Origin: Purpureocillium takamizusanense
Lineage: Eukaryota; Ascomycota; Sordariomycetes; Hypocreales; Ophiocordycipitaceae
Direction: 5' to 3'
Assembly (NCBI RefSeq): GCF_022605165.1
Contig: NC_063075.1
Span: 682,001-746,000, forward strand
Length of the DNA: 64,000 nt
The notes beneath the pieces were generated by a model. That model was not told the DNA's origin, searched no databases, and saw only the letters and a program-made list of their open reading frames with translations. The position numbers and the translations under genes were made by a program. Shown here one piece after another: positions 11,189 to 20,487 of this stretch (position 1 is its first letter; each line of letters begins with the position of its first letter).

Positions 11189-12316
11189 ATGACCATCATC
11201 TCCATAACAGACGTCGACCTGTTCGATGGCGTTGGCATCAAGCACGTGCGCAACCAGTGCTTCCAGGCGAGCCCCGGCAATGTCCTGGAGCCCAGGTCGT
11301 CGCCCGACGTGGTCATCGACGGCTCCGGTTGCACGTTGATGCCTGGCCTCATCGACTGCAAGGTCGATATTGATGCGTGTCCGATGGCGCTCCCGTCCTT
11401 TGCCGCATGCGGCGTCACAACCGTCATAGACCTGGTCAGCACAAGCGCAGAGAACCAAGCGATGCGCAGAGAGTCCCGGCACCCGAAGATGCCTAGCTAC
11501 CTCGGGTGCGGATGGGTCCTTGGGCCCGAGACGGTCGCCTCAGAAGGATTATTTTCCTTTCGCGCCGTACGGGTCGTGAGAACGCCAGCAGAGGCGACGC
11601 GTCTTGTGGAGGAGCTGATCGCGGACCCGGCACGCGCCGACTACATCAACGCCATCGCGGACCAGCCGGGCTTGGACTCGGACACTCTGGAAGCCACTGT
11701 CGCCGCGGCACACCGGCACGGGAAGCTGGCTATTGCTCACACGTCGCAAACTAAGGCGTACGACGCGGCGCTGCTCGCCGGCTTCGACATCGTCACAGGC
11801 GTCCCCGTCGACGGGCCTTTACGCGCGGAGACGGCGCAGGGGTTCGCGCAACGAGGCATCGCCGTCGTTCCCACGCTTTTTTTCGTCCAGAAGGCGCTCC
11901 AGGACGAAACGACTCGCAATGGTCGCAACTTTGGCCACGCCGTCGCCGCGGTGAGGCAGCTGTATAGCGCCGGCGTCTGCATCTGCGCGGGCACGGCTGC
12001 TTACCAGCATCGCAGCACGGGCATCCCGTTTGGTACCAGCCTTCTCGACGAGCTGGAGCTTCTGTCGCGAGCGGGGCTGTCGAATCTTGATGCCCTTCGG
12101 TCCGCCACATTCGTGCCCGCAAGCGTGTTTCGGCTGCACGACCGAGGCAGCGTCGACCGCGGCAAGAGGGCAGACCTCGTGCTCGTCTATGGTAGTCCAC
12201 TGTCCGACTTGAACGCGATGAGAAGGATCCGGCAGGCTTGGATCGAGGGAGTGGAGGTTCAGGTGGAGATGAAATTGGAAGTGAAGGCCGAGGCCGAGGC
12301 CGAAAGCAAGGGGTAA
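11189..12316 (+). CDS. Amidohydrolase-like protein lacking metal ligands
   Basis: Single exon, 375 aa. The layout is that of an imidazolonepropionase-like amidohydrolase: an N-terminal beta-sandwich strand with TDVDLFDG, the PGLID turn at 52-56, a TIM-barrel body, and a C-terminal GSVDRGKRADLVLVYGSPL stretch. The residues that normally bind metal are changed. The HxH after GLID is K58/D60, the usual carbamylated lysine position (DYIK) reads DYIN with Asn154, the second barrel histidine is replaced around T203-G204, and the catalytic Asp of GTDA is Ala270. Only His184 remains. The reading frame is otherwise intact, so this looks like a pseudoenzyme or a protein with a new role rather than a broken gene. 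The C-terminal tail is a low-complexity Glu/Ala/Lys stretch. A Zn2Cys6 regulator gene follows 0.5 kb downstream. Confidence 0.8.
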   Translation: MTIISITDVDLFDGVGIKHVRNQCFQASPGNVLEPRSSPDVVIDGSGCTLMPGLIDCKVDIDACPMALPSFAACGVTTVIDLVSTSAENQAMRRESRHPKMPSYLGCGWVLGPETVASEGLFSFRAVRVVRTPAEATRLVEELIADPARADYINAIADQPGLDSDTLEATVAAAHRHGKLAIAHTSQTKAYDAALLAGFDIVTGVPVDGPLRAETAQGFAQRGIAVVPTLFFVQKALQDETTRNGRNFGHAVAAVRQLYSAGVCICAGTAAYQHRSTGIPFGTSLLDELELLSRAGLSNLDALRSATFVPASVFRLHDRGSVDRGKRADLVLVYGSPLSDLNAMRRIRQAWIEGVEVQVEMKLEVKAEAEAESKG

Positions 12317-12831
12317 AGGAGGACTCACGACCTTTTAACATTGGCCCTTTGCCGGGCGAGCGTCCTGTAGCACATGCCCGGCTTTTGCGTGAAATTTCTT
12401 AGGCATAGTCCTCATTATCAAAGGAAAAGATGATTAAAGGGAACTGCGTTGTCTCTACCGCCCTGCATGGCCGCACATCAGCGTGTGGTTGCAGTTTTCT
12501 CTCACAACCTATCCTCACGCACACGATCTCGAGTGCGGCCTCGGAACCCGGCTAGGCTTGGGGAAAGGATAGGCAGCAAGAAAGAAAAGGCAGTGTTATT
12601 ATTGCATTGTTGGAAAAAAAAAATTTGGTGGTAGAGGGCCGCCTCTCTGGTCACACGACATAGGGCCATATTCTGTCGCCCAATGTCAAGTTGACGTCAT
12701 CGTCCCAAAGGCGGAGGGAGACATAAATGAGACTCCCAGCGGGCCTGTTAGATGACCAGTAACTGGCTGCCGGCGTGCTCCCAACCAAGGGGATCCTCCG
12801 GGGAAACTGGACGCCAGCACAGCTACCAAGG
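12317..12831. other. Intergenic, promoter of Zn2Cys6 gene
   Basis: About 515 bp containing the 3' end of the amidohydrolase-like gene and the promoter of the regulator starting at 12832. No further gene or clear motif was seen apart from a short A run near 12615. Confidence 0.5.
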
Positions 12832-15115
12832 ATGAGAGCGCAGCGTCACCACCCAGAGTCCAGCAGGCAACTTCTCCCGAAACCGCCGGGCGGGCCGGGG
12901 GGGACCCCGCCACGCGGCGAAGCTATCCAGAGATTCAAGCGCAGCCAAGTGAAGCTGGCATGTGATCGTATGTTTGTTGATCGCCCAACGCATCGAGTGA
13001 GGTGCTGCTGACTAGGGCGTGTTCCAGGATGCCGAAAGCGTAAGGCCAAGGTCGTTGTTGACCTCTTCCGCGGTTCTAGTATATCATCAAAGGACATCAA
13101 CTCTGACGGAAGCAGTGCGATGGCCGTCGGCCATCCTGCCGGTCGTGCCTTGCAGCCCACGCCGAATGCGTGTACGCCGGACCAGGCGCGACCCTGAAGC
13201 AACGCCTGGCGGAGCTGGAGGGTGCATATGCAGATGCAAAGAGATCACTGGACGCCATGGGAAAGTCTGCGGAATGGAGGACTCTGGACCATTCAAGGCG
13301 TGCCGGAGACTCGCAGGGAGTCGACGATGTGTTCTCCCGAGCAGCCAGCGGCTTGGACGGGCGGCCAACCTCAGTCTCAGACGGCGAGCCAAGTCAGCGA
13401 CTGCACCTACAAGAAGGAAGCCCCTCGACAACGTTTCTAACTTGGAGCGCCTTGGGGGAATTCAGGCCCGTATTGCCATTGTCGCGGTGGACGGCGGTGA
13501 CACGCGACGAAGGGGTTTTGAACCATCTCTTCGCCTTGTTCTGGACCTGGGACCATTCACTGGCCCGGATCCTGCATCGCGAGCTCCTGCTCGACAGCCT
13601 CACCGCAGATCCAGAGGCTCCCGGTCACATAGACACGTGCTTCTGTTCCCAGCTCCTGATCAACTCGATCCTCGCAATCTCGACGGTGCGCAGACGCATA
13701 TGCGTCGTCGTCTCCGTTAATGATACCTTGCTGACCAAGCCAGAGCTGTTTTTATAAGAGCGATGGCCCGAGCATGTTTGCGCTCCGCGGTAGTAGCTTC
13801 GCCGATGAAGCATTCCAGCTTCTTGCCATCCAGCAGGAACCCATCGAGGTGTCGCTGATGCAAGGAGTGGCCATCCTCTCCGTACACGAGATGACGTTTG
13901 GCGACTTACCCCTGGGCACGAGTCTGTTTTTCGACAAGCTCAGCGCCCTCAAGTCGTCCTCGACGGTTTTTGATGGGCCTGGATGGCTCGGGTATGATCG
14001 TGGGAACCCAAAGGCGAGCAAGGTGGAGCAGGCAATGGCGTCCATTGCCAACGGGTTCCACTGCCTTGACGTGTAAATGATGACTTGCTCTTTAGGACAA
14101 AAGCGTTGGGACGGCCTCATACTAACAGGGCTGGCGTCGCCTTAGGAGAATGAGCTTGATTGCGAACCGTCCAGCGACCGCGCTAGGTTTGTCCGGAACA
14201 CCCCCGCCTCAAGAAGAGAGCGTCTCCCCGTTATGGACCCCCTATCCCGTCGCAGCGGAGCCGCAGCTATTGTATCATAGCCAAGTCAGCGCGGCCGAGT
14301 ACGAGCTCACGCAAATGGCCTGTGAGTTTTTACCTGCCATAGAGGAAAGTCGCTCGAGCGTGGTGCCCGACTATTGCAGCTGCAAGGAGCTGTACGATCG
14401 CTTCCTCGCGTGGAAGTCATCCAGTCCAGACATGCTCAGATGTCAGACGATTCAGGCCCCGAGCTGGACAAATCTCCTGTATGGCGTTGCCCCAATGGCA
14501 CCAAGAATGCCCCTGGACCTGGAGATGCAGGCTAACTTCGGCAGAGTGTGGTTCGAGCTGGTGTGCCTAAAGCTCCTGGAGCCGTTTCTGGGCCTCTCGT
14601 TCTTGGGCTTCGACGGGGGTGAGTCGGCTCGTTCGCTCTCACGATCGCACTGCGAAAACCTCATCTCGCATCTGTGGAACTATCGCGCTTCGTTCGGGAT
14701 GCGGCTTGAGTGCTGGCTAGTGTACGCCTGCCATGCCTCGGTCGCGAGCTTGCTGACCAACCTGCCGCTTCCGGGTCCTCACGAGGACCTTCTCTGTCGC
14801 GGATGCGAGCTGCTGTTCGAGATGGGACACTATATGCCCCGGGCAAACGACCTTCTCCTGGCTCTCCAGGACGAAGCCTCCCTTCGGAACATCGAGATAC
14901 CGAACGCGTGTAAGCCGTACCTCGACGCAGGCGCGGCCTTGGCACGGCGCATCAGCATCAGAAACGTCACGCCTCTGTTGTTTACGCCCGCAAGCGAGGG
15001 GCTAGAGCTGCCATCATGTCAGGTCACTTTCGGGAGCCACATAGAAAGACTGGAGGAGGAAGATCTGGATCAGCGCGACGGAGAGGGTCAGTATGTTCGA
15101 AATGAGCCCGAGTAA
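12832..15115 (+). CDS. Zn2Cys6 fungal transcription factor (5 exons)
   Basis: Exons 12832-12967, 13028-13050, 13116-13685, 13759-14070, 14129-15115; about 675 aa. The zinc cluster is built across three exons: KLACD ends exon 1, the 23-nt exon 2 gives RCRKRKAK, and exon 3 gives CDGRRPSCRSC...AEC. This yields exact CX2CX6CX6CX2CX6C spacing. A coiled-coil-like linker follows (LKQRLAELEGAYADAKRSL), then the fungal-specific regulatory domain (LINSILAIST, FADEAFQLLAIQQE, VSLMQGVAILSVHE). Introns 1-3 have good signals. The exon 5 acceptor at 14128 is chosen because it keeps the frame, but its branch site is weak, so that join is uncertain. The gene lies between the amidohydrolase-like gene and the FAD monooxygenase, both on the same strand, and could regulate them. 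Confidence 0.8.
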
Positions 15116-16007
15116 GAATGCCTCTGCAAGCAGTCAAAGTGCAAAGGGAGGCAGACTATGTGTGTAAGTGGGCTCAATGCCAAAAGGCGCCTCAAAAAGA
15201 CAGACACTGAGTAATGAGAAACCCAATGCCAAGTGTGCAAATACTAAATGGAGACCTCCAGAAATGCTAAGAAAGTGAGTGGGTAAAATACGGGCATGAA
15301 TGAAGCCTTACCAGGATGAAGTTGGGCCGAAGACTTGCGAAGCATCATGTCTGGTGCAAGGGGTGGAACCAACAATGGTTGCCCTTAGCGTATTACCTGG
15401 TCACATAAGCGATATGTTCGCAGATTTTGCGCTTGGGCCAACAGCAAACAGCCTGGCGTCTCATGTTCCTGCACACCCTCCTCTGCGGCTGTTTTTCAGT
15501 CTCTGGGGCCATGGTGTTGTTGTGCCTCGCGCTGCAGCACCTATGTTGGGTAAGCGGGGGATCGCAAGCATTCATCGCACCGGCAGGGCCAGGCGTATGT
15601 CGCTGTCAAGCTGACAACAGACTTGCCGAAAAGTACGGAGTACTTTAATGAGGGGATACGCACGTATGCCTGCCTGCCCTGGATCAGCAGACAGAGAGCC
15701 AAGGGGTTGTTGGCGCACTGGAGCCCCGGCCCCACGAAGCTCGGGCCCGAAGAGGGAGCCGTTTTAGGGAGACGGATGGCATTCTGCGACCGAGCATTGC
15801 GGTCGGCACCCGGCGTAACACACAGTCGTTATGTGATGATGGGGGCGGGTTGGCGTGTTGTTCCAATGCTACGCAAACATCACACATGTGGCTCGGTCTC
15901 GGGGCTCGCGTTTTCGTCCCTGGCCAAGACTCTCGCGGATATAGAGTCAGAGCGCCCGCCGACTCTTTGAGACAATAATACGTGACAAAAGTTCGCACAC
16001 CGCCGCC
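15116..16007. other. Intergenic, promoter of FAD monooxygenase
   Basis: About 890 bp with no supported gene. It separates two genes on the plus strand. An open frame on the minus strand entering from the right is the antisense shadow of the monooxygenase. Confidence 0.5.
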
Positions 16008-17243
16008 ATGCCGCCACTCCGAGTCCTCATCTCCGGCGCGGGCATCGCCGGCCCGGCGCTCGCCTTCTGGCTCGGCCGGCTCGGCCACACGTGCACCATC
16101 ATCGAGCGCTCCCCCAGCCTGCGCGCCAACGGGCAGCAGATCGACCTGCGCAAGCAGGGCATCGAGGCGGCCCGTCGCATGGGCATCCTCGAGTCGATTC
16201 GCGCGCACCTCATCGACGAGCTCGGCCTCCAGGTCGTCGATTCGACCGGCCGGCAAAGGGCGCTGTTCGCGCGCATCGAGGACGACACCGCCGGCCGGCA
16301 GGGCTTCACGAGCCAGTTCGAGATGCTGCGTGGGGACCTGGTCAAGGTGTTGGTCGACCTTACAAGAGGAGATGCGGCTGAGTACCGGTTCGGCGTGTCC
16401 GTGGACGCATTCGAGCAGCAAGACGACGGCGTCAAGGTTACACTTTCGGACGGCACCAACGGTGTATACGACCTGCTCGTTGCGGCAGACGGCCAGGGAT
16501 CGCGCATTCGCAGGATGATGCTCAAGGACGAGGCCGAACTAGATGTAACTCGCCACCTCGGCGTCAACATGGCCTACTTTACGATCCCGCGCCAGCCCAC
16601 CGACCCGGACCTCGCCATCAGCTACACGGCGACCAAGCAGCGCTTGATATTCATACGGTGGCACTCACAGGCACAAGGGCAGGTCAACTTTGGGACCATG
16701 GCGCACGCAGCAGAGTTCGCCGACGCGTTGCAGCAGCACGACGACGCCGCGCAAAAGGAGCTGTTCGCGCGCACGTTTCGCGACGCCGGGTGGCAGGCGG
16801 AGCGGCTCGTCGACGAGATGAATCGCACCGACGACTTCTACTCGCACCCCATGGTGCAGGTCCGCGCGGGGGCCTGGTCCCGCGGCAGGGTCGTGCTGGT
16901 GGGCGATGCGGGATACGCGCCCACGCCGCTGACAGGCATGGGCACGAGCCTCGCGCTCATGGGCGCGTACGTGCTCGCCGGCGAGATCTCCAAGAGCCCC
17001 GACGACCTGCGCGCCGCGTGCGAGGCCTACGAGCGGGAGCTGCGGCCGTACGTCGAAAAGGTGCAGAGGATCCCCAAGGGCTTGCCGGGGCTGGCGTACC
17101 CCAAAGGAGAGTTTGGCGTCAAGGTGATCAACGCGCTGATGGGCCTCACAACGACGCTGGGGCTGGACCGAGCGTTGCAACATTCGCTGCTCAAGTCCAA
17201 CGACCCGTACCGGTTGCCCGACTACCCTGCCCTGGCTGCGTGA
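16008..17243 (+). CDS. FAD-dependent monooxygenase (PHBH fold)
   Basis: Single exon, 411 aa, close to the usual size of single-component aromatic hydroxylases. The three FAD signatures are present: GAGIAG at 10-15, the DG motif in VAADGQGSRIRR at 158-169, and the GD motif in VVLVGDAGYAPTPLTG at 295-310. The segment QIDLRKQGIEAARRMGI after the first motif resembles the TetX/aromatic-monooxygenase group. The reaction class is NAD(P)H-dependent hydroxylation or oxidative ring modification; the substrate is unknown. There is no signal peptide, so it is probably cytosolic. It converges with a secreted hydrolase gene 143 bp away and is flanked by two Zn2Cys6 genes, a setting common in catabolic or secondary-metabolite neighbourhoods. 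Confidence 0.9.
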   Translation: MPPLRVLISGAGIAGPALAFWLGRLGHTCTIIERSPSLRANGQQIDLRKQGIEAARRMGILESIRAHLIDELGLQVVDSTGRQRALFARIEDDTAGRQGFTSQFEMLRGDLVKVLVDLTRGDAAEYRFGVSVDAFEQQDDGVKVTLSDGTNGVYDLLVAADGQGSRIRRMMLKDEAELDVTRHLGVNMAYFTIPRQPTDPDLAISYTATKQRLIFIRWHSQAQGQVNFGTMAHAAEFADALQQHDDAAQKELFARTFRDAGWQAERLVDEMNRTDDFYSHPMVQVRAGAWSRGRVVLVGDAGYAPTPLTGMGTSLALMGAYVLAGEISKSPDDLRAACEAYERELRPYVEKVQRIPKGLPGLAYPKGEFGVKVINALMGLTTTLGLDRALQHSLLKSNDPYRLPDYPALAA

Positions 17244-17386
17244 GAGAAGATGGGTTGTCTGTCTGAACTTGTCAAATTTCTAAGGTGAAAAGCAACCTCG
17301 AATGGCGCCTACGTCTATAATGTAAAGTAGATCTATCTAATATACAACCCTGCTCAGCTCAGCTATATCCTGTACGCGCCCAACTT

Positions 17387-18703
17387 TCAGCGGCGGAAGC
17401 CGACGTCCTGAAGCCAATCCAGTGAAACCTGATTCATCAGCTGTGTCGCACCGACCTGGCAGTGCTCACCCGCCCCGTCCTCAGCCGTAAAGAGGTGGTG
17501 CGTCGCACGACTGCCCAGCTTGTCAGCCAGTCGCTTCGCCTCGCCGGGAAAAAAGGACTCGTTCTCGGCATCGCCCACAAACACCGGACAGCGGATCTTG
17601 TCGACCACCGAGTCCAGAGTGTAGGCCTGCGTCTTGTTCAGCCACTCGGACGGCGACGGCGTGTTGAACGACCAGAGCCCCTGGCCGATGCCCCAGCGGA
17701 CAGGCGTCGGCGTCTTTGGGTTCGCCAGCAGACCCTTGATGGTCTCGTCGACGACGGTGTAGTTGCCTTGGCGCCAGAGCTCGGTAAGCTCAGGGCCAAC
17801 CTGGTGCAGCATGACCTCACCAAAGTTGTAGAGGCCGTCGATGGCGATGACGGCGGCGAGGCGGTGTTCGAACGCGGCGGCGCGGGGGGCAAGATACCCG
17901 CCAAACGAGTATCCCATCAGTGCAATGGACTTGGCGTCAACTTCCTTGCGGCCCAGAGCGTAGTCGACGACCGGTGTGACGACCTTCTCCCATTCCGGGA
18001 TGAAGCCCAGGTTCTGCTCGCGGCGCACGGTGGGTTGACCGGGGCCTTCAAACGTGATGGCATTCATGCCACGCTGTAGCACAGCCTCGACCATGACGTG
18101 GTACAGCTCCTCCTGCGCGCCGTCGTAGCCGTTGCACATGATGACTGTCGGCCGGGGCTCTTTGCTACCACTGCCATAGAAGATTGCCGGGATCTTGAAC
18201 CCGTCGCCCTGGAGCGTCACGCGTTGGCCGGGGACGGGGAGGAGTGCGATGGCCTTGTTGAAAGCCGCGAGATGCTTCACCCACAGCTCGTTGATGCGCG
18301 GGTCCGTCCAGTTTCCGTGAAGGAAGAAGTCGGCGGAGCGCCAGTACGTTGCCTCACGGAAAAGGGCGTTCCTCGCGGAGACGGGGTGCTTGCACGAGTC
18401 GACAGCCTTGGCGATGCCGTGGACGCGCTCGGCAGCTTTGGAAAACTGCTTGTACCAGCTCTCAAAGTCGCCAGGGCGGATTTGGCCAGCAGCATCTAGG
18501 ACTTCACTAACATCGGCACCTTGGTAAGAGGAGACGGCCAGCACCCGCAGGACCTCATAGTTGAAGGTGACGTCCGAGCTTAATTGAAGCATTGTGTGAT
18601 TGCCGGACGGGCTTTGGGAAGTTGAGTTTCGAGGTTGGAGAGTCCGAGGGGCCCCCGACACTAGCTGCAGAAGTAGGAGAAAGAGAATAGTTATCGAAGC
18701 CAT
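17387..18703 (-). CDS. Secreted alpha/beta hydrolase, Ayg1/DHPON-hydrolase type
   Basis: Single exon, 438 aa. A signal peptide (MASITILFLLLLQLVSGA) is followed by several N-glycosylation sequons. A helical N-terminal lid domain (about 45-155) precedes an alpha/beta hydrolase core. The nucleophile elbow is GYSFGG (Ser266), with a likely acid Asp378 in VFVGDAEN and His414 in DGAGEHCQVG. The lid plus core order and the late GEHC box resemble the family of fungal polyketide-shortening hydrolase Ayg1 and bacterial 2,6-dihydroxypseudooxynicotine hydrolase, which cleave C-C bonds. Those enzymes are usually intracellular, so the signal peptide is unusual. Esterase activity is an alternative. The gene converges with the FAD monooxygenase. 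Confidence 0.85.
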   Translation of the reverse strand: MASITILFLLLLQLVSGAPRTLQPRNSTSQSPSGNHTMLQLSSDVTFNYEVLRVLAVSSYQGADVSEVLDAAGQIRPGDFESWYKQFSKAAERVHGIAKAVDSCKHPVSARNALFREATYWRSADFFLHGNWTDPRINELWVKHLAAFNKAIALLPVPGQRVTLQGDGFKIPAIFYGSGSKEPRPTVIMCNGYDGAQEELYHVMVEAVLQRGMNAITFEGPGQPTVRREQNLGFIPEWEKVVTPVVDYALGRKEVDAKSIALMGYSFGGYLAPRAAAFEHRLAAVIAIDGLYNFGEVMLHQVGPELTELWRQGNYTVVDETIKGLLANPKTPTPVRWGIGQGLWSFNTPSPSEWLNKTQAYTLDSVVDKIRCPVFVGDAENESFFPGEAKRLADKLGSRATHHLFTAEDGAGEHCQVGATQLMNQVSLDWLQDVGFRR

Positions 18704-19110
18704 GAGTGTTTAATTGAGAGCGTCGCCGCCAATTGTAGTGTCTTCAAGGTAGCCAAAGAGGACAAGACTGGCTGATGGACGTAATCTAGGAGCATAGGAG
18801 CATGAAGAGTGCCATCTTGAGCATGCGCGCATGTTAGGCAGCCTTTTATATTGAATCTGCCTTTTTACAAGGCACGGTAATTCACGCACAAAGCGGCACG
18901 TTCGGCGTTCAAGTTCCTGAGATGACGTGAATGCGCGCGAGAACGCGAACTTGAACTAGGCGGTGCGATCGCGAGCGTGCGAGAACGATTTCCCAAGTGG
19001 GCAATTACTCAAGGGCCGCTTAGCCGCTTTTGGCGGATGCGAGCACGATGCCCATAAGCAGAACTGCCCGGAGGCTGGCGTCAAGCGCACTTATGCACAG
19101 CCCTCCTTCA
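18704..19110. other. Promoter region of secreted hydrolase
   Basis: About 400 bp between the 5' end of the hydrolase gene and the 3' end of the second Zn2Cys6 gene, both on the minus strand. It contains a TATA-like box and no further gene. Confidence 0.6.
18843..18850 (-). promoter_or_regulatory. TATA box of secreted hydrolase gene
   Basis: TATAAAAG on the minus strand about 140 bp upstream of the hydrolase start at 18703. It is a close match to a canonical TATA box. Confidence 0.5.
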
Positions 19111-20487
19111 TCAGCCAGAAGGAGAAGACGCCGCCCGCCCGTAAGCCTTAGAGTGTGCTTTGACCTGCTCAATGGGCTGCTGCAGTACCGGTGCCCATCG
19201 GGTTTGCGCGGACAGCTCCTCGGCAATGGCCAGGACCTCTTGCGCCGGGCCGGGCCCGATCCACCACATGTGGCCATAGCCGCTGAGAAGAGCAAAGTAG
19301 TGTGCCAGTAGCGCCAGAGCCCTCGGCTCTTCCGCGTTGACCAGGTCAAAAAGCCGCCTTTTGATCACCATAGGGAAGACGACGAGGAGTCTGCATATGT
19401 GACCCTCGGGCTCGCCATCTTGTATGGCGCACTGCACGCTGCCGAGGAACGAGAGCGCCTGCTGGTAGGCGTCTTGCGACTCAGCGTCCCAAGGGTCCGA
19501 GTCGTCAGCCTGCCTCGTGAGCAATATGTCGAATGCAGTCGACCTGTCTTCGCCACTGTGCCCTTCATCCGCCATGGCGTAGGGGCTTCTCAGGAACTTC
19601 CAAGCTATCGAGTCGGGCCGCTCCTTGGCAACGTCCCACGCCTTTTCGTAGAGGGCCATGACGGTGCCGCAGATCATCAGCCACTCGGAAGGGGGCGAGT
19701 ACGGCACACGGCCCCGCGTCTGGAGCATAGCGTAAGCGCAGACGCGCAGCAGGCTAGACGTCATGCAGAGATTGTCAACGTTCTGCGCGGTGATGTTTTG
19801 AAGTGACGCCTGATGCTCGCGCAAGGCCATGGCCAGGTATCGACGGTGCACGTCCGACGAGACGGCGGCGGCAGTGGCATCTGGCGCTGCGCAGGACTGG
19901 TGAAGCGCAGCGATGGAGTACATGGAATAGAGAAGAGAATCGCAGCATAGAGACTGCTCTGGGATGGCTTCGGCAAACATGGGCCGGCTCAGGTCGTCGA
20001 TTGCCGTGCCGGGGCCGGTCTTGGCGACATAGTGGCGCATGAGGCCGGCCTCGAGCAGGCGCCGCTCGCGAGACTCAGGAGGGTCCGGCTCTGCCGAGCG
20101 GCTCGCCAGGCTGTCCGGGTCGTTGGCCGCATTCTTCCGGCGCTGAGAAACCGGGGTGGAGCTGGAGCTGGAGCTGTGGCCCGCCGCCTCTGCCTGGGGC
20201 CGCTCGTGCTTGTAGACACAGGCCGTGCCGTGGCGCCTGCAGTGCTGGCACTTGGGACGTTGCTCGTTACACTGATGGATCAGTGAGCTCCTGCCTGCAT
20301 CGAGCCACGCTGCGCTGTGCTATTTACAGACGTTTCAGGCAAGCGAGGGGATGAATGCGAGCTCTGGACGCACCTTGACCCTCCGGAGCTTGCAGCGGGT
20401 GCAGCCGAAGCGGGACTTCTTGCAGTTGAGCTTGGGCGCGCGGACGACCCCGTCGGCGGGCTCGTCCAATGTGTACACGCCGAACAT
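19111..20487 (-). CDS. Zn2Cys6 fungal transcription factor (2 exons)
   Basis: Exons (minus strand) 20487-20374 and 20271-19111; 424 aa. The 102-bp intron (GTGCGT ... CAG) is phase 0 and falls exactly before the third zinc-cluster cysteine: FGCTRCKLRRVK | CNEQRPKCQHCRRHGTAC, giving CX2CX6CX6CX2CX6C. A Ser/Arg-rich linker follows, then a helical C-terminal domain of the Fungal_trans_2 type (SLLYSMYSIAALHQ; RRYLAMALREHQASLQ; CGTVMALYEKAWDVA). The start was chosen because ATG opens MFGVYTLDEPADG in frame a short way before the cluster. The gene lies directly upstream of the secreted hydrolase on the same strand and is divergent from the sugar transporter, with 2 kb between their starts. Confidence 0.88.
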
